From NCBI GenBank assembly GCA_030710605.1, contig CP092880.1:352862-416861 (forward strand): a stretch of DNA of 64,000 nt, read 5' to 3'. Made by a program: the position numbers and the translations under genes. Each line of letters begins with the position of its first letter. The stretch's first letter is position 1. Shown one piece after another: positions 19,820 through 27,800 of this stretch. The notes beneath the pieces were generated by a model. That model did not search any database, was not told the origin of the DNA, and saw nothing but the letters and a program-made list of their open reading frames with translations. Source of the DNA: Cordylochernes scorpioides. Lineage: Eukaryota > Arthropoda > Arachnida > Pseudoscorpiones > Chernetidae.

Positions 19820-22273
19820 ATGGCAAACACAACAATTACAAAATTAAATGGTGCTAATTACTCCAGCTGGAGCTTCCAGATGAAACTCGTTCTAATCGAA
19901 AACGATTTGTGGAGTTTGATCAATCCAGGAGAGGCTAAGCCTGACCCTAGTGACCTTGTTGCAACAAAACTTTTTTTGTCACGGGAGGGTAAGGCGTTTG
20001 CAAAAATTTGCCTCGAGATTAATGATGAACAACAATTGCATGTTCAACATTTGAATACTCCGAAAGAGGTCTGGGAGGAACTGGAAAAATTATACGCACC
20101 AAAGGATAGTAGATATCGAGCCGTACAACTAAGAAGGCAGTTATATGGCGAAAGGTTGACTCAGCACAGCAATATGGAAGGGTATATGGGGAAGATAAAC
20201 TACATTGTAAACGAACTGGCCCAAATTGGCGACAAAATTGATGATGGCGATTTGGCTATGGTTCTTTTGGGTGGATTACCAGAGGATTGGGACACCGTTG
20301 TCTCAACAATATGTAACTTGCCTGATTCAGACTTCACGACCGCCACAGTTAAAAGACGGCTGTTGGCAGAAGCAGAAAGGCGTTCGTCAAATCTACCAAA
20401 AGATGTGGGTGCCATGGTCGTTAATGCCTCTTCGAAGCCCATTGAAACCGAAAAACAATTTAAAGCAAAGGTTGTTTGTTTCAAATGTGGAGGTAAAGGC
20501 CATTATGCAAGGGAATGCAGGAAGAAAGGAAAGAATGAACAAAGACCAAAGAGGTTTGACCAAAACAAAGGCGTAAATATGTCGGCAATGTGCAACACTT
20601 TGTTTGGAGCTACCGCCGAGACCTGGATCATAGATTCTGGAGCGACGCACCATATGACTCCCAAGAGAGATTACTTCACATGTCTGAAAGAGTGCACAAG
20701 CAATATGAGTTCCATCACTATTGCGAATGGCTCTTCTATAGAAGCATGTGGTATCGGTACTGTCAGTGCCAATATTGTTGGACACAAGGGAGATGCCAGC
20801 AATATGGTTGCCCAGAACACCTTGTATGTTCCAGATATGCGTCACAGTGTTCTGTCTGTGCTCCAAATGATAGAAAATGGTAGAAAAGTTGTCTTCAACA
20901 AGAGTGGTTGCTACATTATGGACATGAAAGGTAAACTCTTGATAGAGGGAAAGAAGTTGGGTAGACTTTACTACGTCCAGACTACTCCATCCTCTCCGAT
21001 AGATCAGAATGATCGTGTTTATCTTGCATCTGAATGCAAGGAAGAGCTTACACTGGAACTTTGGCACAAAAGGCTGATGCATGTAAATGCATATACGATA
21101 GAAAAGATGGCCAAGAACCAAAGCGTAAGAGGACTTGATTGCAGCCCGGCAAAGCCAGAAAAGTGCGAAGACTGCTCGATTGGCAAGTCTTACCGTCTGC
21201 CATTCCTTCAACACTCACACAAGGAGCAAAAAGAAATCATGCCGTTGGACTTGGTGCATGCGGACTTGATGGGTCCACTCGACGTATTGAGCTGGGGAGG
21301 AGCCAAGTACGTCTTAACCATCATTGATGAATCTACGAGATATACAAGTGTATTTTTCCTGAAAAACAAAGGCGAAACCCTGGGAAAAGTCAAAGAATGG
21401 ATTCAAGAATCTGAGAAACAAACCAGCCGGAAACTAAAACGAATACGTACGGATAATGGCTTGGAATTTTGTTCCAAGGAATGGGACACTTTCTGCAAGA
21501 GCGTCGGAATAGTTCATGAACACACTATGACGTATACACCTCAACAGAATGGTGTGGCAGAAAGAATGAATAGGACACTCCTATATCTTGTCAGGAGCAC
21601 TATATCTGGAAGTGGTCTGCCAAAGGCTTCCTGGGCGGAGCTGACTTACACCGCAGCCTATGTCAGAAACAGAGTTCTCAACAAACACAATGGTGAAAGC
21701 ACGCCATATGAACTGTGGTCAGGGAATAAGCCTAGTCTTAAACACTTAAGAGCTATTGGCTGTCAAGTATTTGTCCATATTCCAAGACAAGTCCGTAAAT
21801 CCAAACTCGAAAGGAGAGCTGTCAAAGGTAACCTTGTTGGATATGCACTCAGAGGACGTGGCTACAGAGTGTGGATTCCTGAGATGAAGAAAGTGGTGGA
21901 ATCTCGGGACTGTGTCTTCAAAGAGAGTGATGTATCGAGGAACAACAGCAACCGGGAGGTGCTTCCATCAGTTGAACACTACAGCTATGGGACACAACGG
22001 GAGATTGAAGAGAATCCAGTGTCTTTATTAGATCAAGAAGACGTGATACCTACAGAAGAGGACAGCCATAATGATAATACTGTGAAGCCTTCTCCTACTC
22101 GATCTCATCCAATGATCCTAAGGAACCAGAGAAATGCTCAGAACTCAACTGAACTCCTCAGTGCTGAAGTAAACAAGTGGAAGAAACCTAGCGGACATTT
22201 TGACCAAGCCACTGGGGAGAAACCTACACGAACTTCATCGTTCGAGACTCTTAAGCGGCGAAGTGATCCATGA
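19820..22273 (+). CDS. Copia Gag-protease-integrase polyprotein, no RT (817 aa)
   Basis: I choose ATG 19820 (MANTTITKLNGANYSSW), the standard copia Gag start, over the longer frame that runs back into the leader repeats. Order: Gag with the LYAPKDSRYRAVQLRRQL segment, CFKCGGKGHYARECRKK knuckle at about 218-234, protease WIIDSGATHHMT near 269-280, integrase zinc finger (HKRLMHVNAY...CEDCSIGK near 415-455), integrase core with HADLMGP near 480, RTDNGLEF near 543 and PQQNGVAERMNR near 575. After the core and its C-terminal domain there are about 100 more residues, then TGA just upstream of the purine tract (22289-22300). A normal copia polyprotein continues with RT and RNase H for some 500-600 residues; here nothing of them remains. 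The frame is unbroken. Confidence 0.92.
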   Translation: MANTTITKLNGANYSSWSFQMKLVLIENDLWSLINPGEAKPDPSDLVATKLFLSREGKAFAKICLEINDEQQLHVQHLNTPKEVWEELEKLYAPKDSRYRAVQLRRQLYGERLTQHSNMEGYMGKINYIVNELAQIGDKIDDGDLAMVLLGGLPEDWDTVVSTICNLPDSDFTTATVKRRLLAEAERRSSNLPKDVGAMVVNASSKPIETEKQFKAKVVCFKCGGKGHYARECRKKGKNEQRPKRFDQNKGVNMSAMCNTLFGATAETWIIDSGATHHMTPKRDYFTCLKECTSNMSSITIANGSSIEACGIGTVSANIVGHKGDASNMVAQNTLYVPDMRHSVLSVLQMIENGRKVVFNKSGCYIMDMKGKLLIEGKKLGRLYYVQTTPSSPIDQNDRVYLASECKEELTLELWHKRLMHVNAYTIEKMAKNQSVRGLDCSPAKPEKCEDCSIGKSYRLPFLQHSHKEQKEIMPLDLVHADLMGPLDVLSWGGAKYVLTIIDESTRYTSVFFLKNKGETLGKVKEWIQESEKQTSRKLKRIRTDNGLEFCSKEWDTFCKSVGIVHEHTMTYTPQQNGVAERMNRTLLYLVRSTISGSGLPKASWAELTYTAAYVRNRVLNKHNGESTPYELWSGNKPSLKHLRAIGCQVFVHIPRQVRKSKLERRAVKGNLVGYALRGRGYRVWIPEMKKVVESRDCVFKESDVSRNNSNREVLPSVEHYSYGTQREIEENPVSLLDQEDVIPTEEDSHNDNTVKPSPTRSHPMILRNQRNAQNSTELLSAEVNKWKKPSGHFDQATGEKPTRTSSFETLKRRSDP

Positions 22274-22300
22274 ATAGGAGGTCACTTCGAGGGAGGAGAT

Positions 22301-22509
22301 TGCTGGAACCCTGGCGGCGGACGGTTGGCTTCGGTAACACTAGAGCTGACTCACTTCCTGCCGATGTTGTAACCCTACCTGCGGCGTTGCCACGCCATTC
22401 CTTCTCTCCATGTGTGTTTACTTTTAATCTATATATATTCCCTTTGCCTTTTAGTTAATTAAAGTATAATTAACGCTGAGCGCTGTGTGTAATCAATTGG
22501 AATACAACA
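22301..22509 (+). repeat. Nested copia 3' LTR
   Basis: 209 bp, one visible difference from the 5' LTR; preceded by the purine tract gagggaggagat. Confidence 0.9.
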
Positions 22510-22512
22510 CAG

Positions 22513-24119
22513 ACCACAAAGAATTCGAACAATACCTAAAAGATTCGATGACTACGTTCTGGCTACTACGAATGAAACCATTCCGAAAGACTATGATGAA
22601 GCCATCGCATGCGAAGACAAGAAACATTGGGAGAACGCAATGCTTGAGGAAATACAGAACATGTACTCGCATCAAGTATGGGAACTGGTACCTAGACCTG
22701 TAAACGCTAAAGTTGTCAAAAGTAAATGGGTGTTCAGAATATCTAAAGACCAAGAAAACAAAACTTACAAAGCTAGACTTGTTGCAATGGGATACAACCA
22801 AATCCCAGGAAGAGATTACAACGAAAGTTTCAGCCCTGTAATTAAAAATGCCACCCTCAGGACTATTTTGTCAATGGCAGCAACAAAAGATTCAGTCATT
22901 AAACTATTTGATGTGAAAGCAGCCAATCTAAATGGAAACATTGAAAACACAATATTCATGGAACAACCTGCTGGTTTTGTCCAAGACAGAAACAAAGTTT
23001 GCAAACTCAACAAAAGTATTTACGGTCTACCTCAATCCGGAAGATCGTGGTATGAGAAATTCAGTCAAGTACTTCATGACTGTGGACTGGAAAAACTTAA
23101 ATCTGATCCTTGCTTATTTAAATGAAAGAATGAAGACAAATACTTCTATGTAGGGATATATGTTGATGACTTTATCACTGTCTCAGATTCTGAAGATACC
23201 TCAAATTTATTCATCAATAAATTGAGACATCACCTGGAAATAAAGGATGTAACATGTAAAGGCATGTTTTTGGGAATCAAGATCATACAAGACAAGGAGG
23301 GAATTTCGCTACAGCAAAGCCACTATGTACAACAAATATTGTATGAAATATGGAATGGAAAATTGTAAGGAAGTTCCAACACCAGGTTCCAAAGAAATCA
23401 ATTTGGACAATCATTTTGAAGATGACAATTGGGATCAGCACACTTACCAGGAAGCCCTTGGAATGCTAATGTTTCTAGCTGTTAACACCAGACCCGACAT
23501 CGCTTACATCACTAGCAAACTTTCACAGTACTCCAGACAACCAAAACAGATGCACTGGACAGCAATCAAAAGAGTGATGAGATAACTACGAGGAACAATT
23601 GACCTAGGAGTGAAATTTGAAAGAGGAAAGACTGGAATCCTGAAGTCCTACACCGATGCCAGCTGGTCGACCACTCATGATGGAAAATCCTACGGCGGAT
23701 ATGTATTGAAGCTCGGCGAAGCAACTATAGACTGGAAAAGTAGTAAACAACCACTCGTCGCCCTCTCCACAATGGAAGCGGAAATGATAGCTGCTTGTGA
23801 AAGCTGCTGTCAGATCAAATGGATAATAAACCTGTTACGAGAGCTGGAAGAATGGAATTTCATGGAAAAACCAACTGCGATCTATACAGACAGTCAGTCA
23901 TTGATCAACTGGATCTCCAGCCCTAAACAAAGCAGTCGCTGTAGACATATCAACAGAAAGTACCACTTCTTGAGAGACTGTTATGAATCCAGAGACATCT
24001 GCCTTCTGTACAAGCCACCCCAGGACCTGGAGGCGGATATCTTCACAAAGGACCTATCCCGAGACCAGATGAAGAAACACCTGGAGAACCTCAGCATCGT
24101 GGGAATAAAGACAAAGTAA
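22513..24119 (+). pseudogene. Outer copia RT-RNase H region
   Basis: Continuation of the outer copia after the nested insertion. RT is open from 22513 to TGA 23123 (SKWVFRISKD, YKARLVAMGY, VKAANLNGNIENTIFMEQP, KSIYGLPQSGRSWY). The catalytic YVDDF segment lies just after this stop near 23160, followed by a frameshift near 23320, a further block to TAA 23583 (TRPDIAYITSKLSQYSRQP), and RNase H 23610-24119 (SYTDASW, STMEAEMIAACE, DSQSLINW, DIFTKDL). At least two stops and one or more frameshifts make it non-functional. Confidence 0.85.
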
Positions 24120-24128
24120 GGAGGGAAT

Positions 24129-24386
24129 TGTTACGCAAACTTTGACTTTAATCATCATAGATGCTGACTCACTATTATTACGACACTTCCAACTTCTACC
24201 TTCAACCTTGCTGTTATGTTTATCGCTAGCTTGTTTTAACAATTGTAATGGAACAAGTCGTTCCTTAAATAAATATATATTTGTTTTTATCTAAAGGGAT
24301 GTCCTCGTAACTACAACATACGTGAGTACAAAAACAACTAGAAATCCTTTAAAAGAAACATCGTATTTTTTGCTAAGCCTATATCA
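24129..24386 (+). repeat. Outer copia 3' LTR
   Basis: 258 bp; preceded by the purine tract aaggaggga. Diverged from the 5' LTR, for example atagatgctgactcac against atcgatgctacgtcac. Confidence 0.88.
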
Positions 24387-24509
24387 ATATGCATGGCGTT
24401 ATGTTTTGGATTAATGTTTTAAATAAAGATTTTTATTATATCGATAATAACTGAAGTTTTAAAGTATTAAATTGTGTGTGTTATTTAATCTTAATTTTAA
24501 AAATTACTA

Positions 24510-24552
24510 TGACTCGCGGAAGGTCCCAGGTTCGAGCCCTGGCAGAAACACC
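24510..24552 (+). tRNA. tRNA 3'-half relic
   Basis: A perfect T arm (ccagg-ttcgagc-cctgg) with a good B box, followed by a short 3' strand and a T run at 24553-24562. No D arm or A box is present upstream, so it is a fragment or SINE remnant, not a tRNA gene. Confidence 0.35.
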
Positions 24553-24729
24553 TTTTTTTTTTCGCGATCATTTAATAATTATAACAAATATTAAAATATA
24601 CCAATATATAATCAATTTCATGTGAAAAAACTAATTTATTATTATATAATCACATAAATTACATAATATTATTTACATTATTTAAAAAATAATTCCGTAG
24701 AAATCTATCATAGATTTATGCTCGTCTGT

Positions 24730-24816
24730 CTAGCATTCCCCATCGCTGGAGTCATATGAATCTTCGCTTTGGTTGAAGGAGTAGGAGGGACTAGAGGGGG
24801 TGTATTCTGGAGTGTT
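24730..24816 (-). pseudogene. Out-of-frame acidic C-terminal tip of RPB1
   Basis: Downstream of a run of six C on the minus strand (24817-24822), the neighbouring frame continues the heptad pattern (NTPEYTPSSPS) and ends YSFNQSEDSYDSSDGEC before TAG at 24730-24732. An acidic, casein-kinase-2-like tip is what animal RPB1 normally ends with. So the annotated stop at 24791 is the result of a one-base indel, real or from sequencing. Confidence 0.75.
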
Positions 24817-27800
24817 GGGGGGTGTAGGAGGGGCTATTGGGAGAATAGCGGGGGCTAGTCGACGAGTACGGGGAGCTAGTCGGCGAGTACGAGGGGCTTG
24901 TAGCCGAATAGGAAGGGCTAGTGGGAGAATAGCAGGGGCTTGTAGCCGAATAGGAGGGGCTTGTGGGTGAGTAGGAGGGGCTTGTGGGTGAGTACGAGGG
25001 GCTAGTTGGAGAATAGCGGGGGCTTGTAGCCGAGTACGAGGGGCTTGTGGGTGAGTATGAGGGGCTTGTGGGTGAGTATGAGGGGCTTGTGGGTGAGTAT
25101 GAGGGGCTTGTGGGTGAGTATGAAGGGCTTGTGGGTGAGTATGAAGGGCTTGTGGGCGAATAGCTTGGACTTTTGGCGGAATATATAGGGCTTGTCATTG
25201 AATATCTAGGACTTTCAGGCGCATAGTTCGGGCTATTTGGACTTCTAGGCGAAAAGCATGCGCTATCTGAGAAACGGCTTGGGCTATCCGGACTGAATTG
25301 TGGGCTGCCAAAGGAATATTCACTTGAGTAATCAGGTGAAAAGACACCTTCCGGGGAATAGATGGGGCTGAGGTATTCTGTTCCAAAGTTGGACTGGTTC
25401 TTGTTGAGCCATTTCAGATTGGAAGATGAATCTTCGAAGTTTGCATTAGGTACATCTTTGAATATCTTCTCGACGTTATTGCTGAGGAGGCATTGGGATA
25501 AACCAGTTCCAATACGGCATTGTTTGCCTACCATGATGCATTCGGACACTCCCTTAAGGTAATCTACTTCTGCGTGGCAGGCAGCTTTCGTAAGGACATC
25601 CACAGATTCTTCGAAAGAGCATCGCATAAGTGGTCCATTGTCACGTCGGTTGATGCCATGACGTGTGATTGCCATCAGATGTCCTTTAGCTGTCATGACA
25701 TCACAGAGAAGAGCAAGATGACGTGAGTTGACGTAGGATCCATCGAAGGAAATCAAGTTGTTAATTTCCTTCTCAATATTCTTTCGTACAGCTTCAATGC
25801 CAAGAACCTCAAAGGTTTCGTAGATGTCATTGGAGTATGTTCTGACAGAATCGACATCTCGGAGGGCCAGGACTTGCTGAAGTCCATTTCCATCGGTTTC
25901 CAGTACCCATTCTTGGACTTTCTTCATCTCCCCATTCTCAGCGATAATGGTCCTCTTCTTGCTATCATCGTTAGGTAGTTGCATGTAGACCCTTGAAATT
26001 GATGGAATTCCTTGAATGGTCATATCGTTGAGCATTGAATTTTCAATATGTTTCAGAAAGATTTGATCTTCCACTTCATAATTTTCGTCTTCAGCTACAG
26101 ATCTTAGACGTAAAACCAGTTGTTCACTATTATCATCTGAGAAGACGCAATTCAGGTCATCTCCAAATTCTTTGTTAATTGCTTCTGCTATCATTTCCAT
26201 TGAAACCTTATAGGCGACCATATTTTTGCGGTTCATCACAAAACGCAAAATCCAAGGTGAAAGAGGCCTAGAATTGTCGTCAGGTAATTCGTTGTAGAGA
26301 TCTACAAGTTCCTGATCTTCTGGAATGACAGTCTTTGTCGTATCAGGATCATACCAGACATTAGAACACTGAACAAATTTTTCCATTGTGACGTGTTCCA
26401 TGCGGCAAGCTATTTCCTTGGCAATCTCAGCATTCGTAGCTGCTTCTCCAGTCAGGTAGATGGTCAATGAAGGAGTCTTTGGATTCTTGGAAAGGTTGAG
26501 AATCTCGTTGAGACGGGGTACACCAAGAGTTACATTCTTAGCTGAAACTCCGGCATAGTGGAAAGTGTTTAGAGTCATCTGGGTAGCTGGTTCACCCAAT
26601 GACTGAGCAGCTATCATCCCGACCATCTCTCCTGGATTAACCAAACTTCTTTGGTATCGTTCCTCAATTTCTTCAAGAACCCAATTAAATGATTCTCTAT
26701 TGAGACGATATTCTTCGGTAACCTTCTTGGAGCAAAAGGTCGAGCGGATTAATCCATGGAGAAGAATATTTGGTTTGGTTTCGATACCAATATCTTCTTC
26801 CATATTTAGAACACTTATTAGATCTTCTACTTCTTTTGTCACTATTCTAGGAGTCAAGTCTGTGGTGTCCGTTCTGGGATCGATTTTGTATGTGTGCTGA
26901 GCTTGTTTGATCAATTTCTGTAGGTTGCATGGAAGAACGACCTTGCTTTCTCCTGAAGGGAAAATGGATCTTAAGGTTTCACGATCTTTCTCCAGCCTTT
27001 CCCATTCATTCATCACAGCTGTGACAGTCTCCTCGCTTTTCATCTCTTCCAGTGCTTCATAGGAGAAGATGTTCTTAATTTTATCTTCATTTTTGATATC
27101 AAACTTGAACTCATTTTCAAAAGCTTTATCAGAAGGAGTAATAATAGGAATGGTTTGGGATTCCATAAATGCTCCATCCATTCCATCTTCACCATAAGCA
27201 AATTGTAAAACTTCATCACTGCTATTACGTACTGTCCCATCGTACTGTACCATTAGATCTTCCATGGCTTTGACCAGACGTCTCTGGATGTAGCCAGTTT
27301 CAGCGGTCTTCACTGCCGTGTCTATGATACCCTCACGGCCTGCCATGGTATGAAAGTAAAATTCGATAACATTTAATCCGTCGTGGTAGGAATCTTCAAC
27401 AAATCCCCTGCTCAAATAACCATAATCACATTTAGTGAAGCATGCTAAAGTTCTTTTATGGTATCCATCTGGGACCCGTTTCCCCCCAATACCTTGCTGT
27501 CCTACGCAAGCCATAATTTGTGAAATATTGATCTTGGATCCTTTCGATCCTGAGTCAACCATTTTCTTAAAATTGTTGAAATGCGTTAGAGATTTATCAG
27601 CTAAGGAGCCCGTCTTATCTCGAACGGTATTCAAAGTTTTGCTGACCTGCGATTCGAATGTATTAAACATGCTATTTCCAGGGAGAAGTTCAAGAGTCCC
27701 TTTGAGAGATTTATCCCAAAATTCCATAACTTCTACTTTGGCTTCCTCGATCTCATTTTTTATCTTGATTACGGTATCTTCTTCGGCGACTGTGTCTGAA

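Larger units (their letters stand above)
19416..22509 (+). mobile_element. Nested copia element without reverse transcriptase, young
   Basis: Two 209-bp LTRs (19416-19624, 22301-22509) differ at one base that I can see (aacgttgag against aacgctgag). The element is flanked by a 5-bp TSD, cagac (19411-19415 and 22510-22514), inside the outer copia. The only frame encodes Gag, protease and integrase and ends just before the 3' purine tract, so RT and RNase H are missing. Recent movement must have used RT supplied by another element. Confidence 0.92.
16694..24386 (+). mobile_element. Outer Ty1/copia element, degenerate, with nested copia
   Basis: LTRs at 16694-16953 (260 bp) and 24129-24386 (258 bp) begin TGTTACGCAAAC and end in ATATCA but differ at many sites, so the insertion is old. 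A primer-binding site of the tggtagcagagc type follows the 5' LTR. Gag, protease and integrase lie before a nested copia (19416-22509); RT and RNase H lie after it. The coding region has several frameshifts and stops. The flanks (acaat and atatg) do not form a TSD. Confidence 0.88.

Noticed and set aside
20393..21214. Long minus-strand frame of 273 codons under the nested copia
   Set aside because: It is a shadow of the real copia frame on the plus strand, with no family signature.
24553..24562. T10 run as the poly(A) tail of an RPB1 retrocopy
   Set aside because: Only ten bases and directly behind a tRNA relic, where it may be a pol III terminator. Not enough to prove retroposition.
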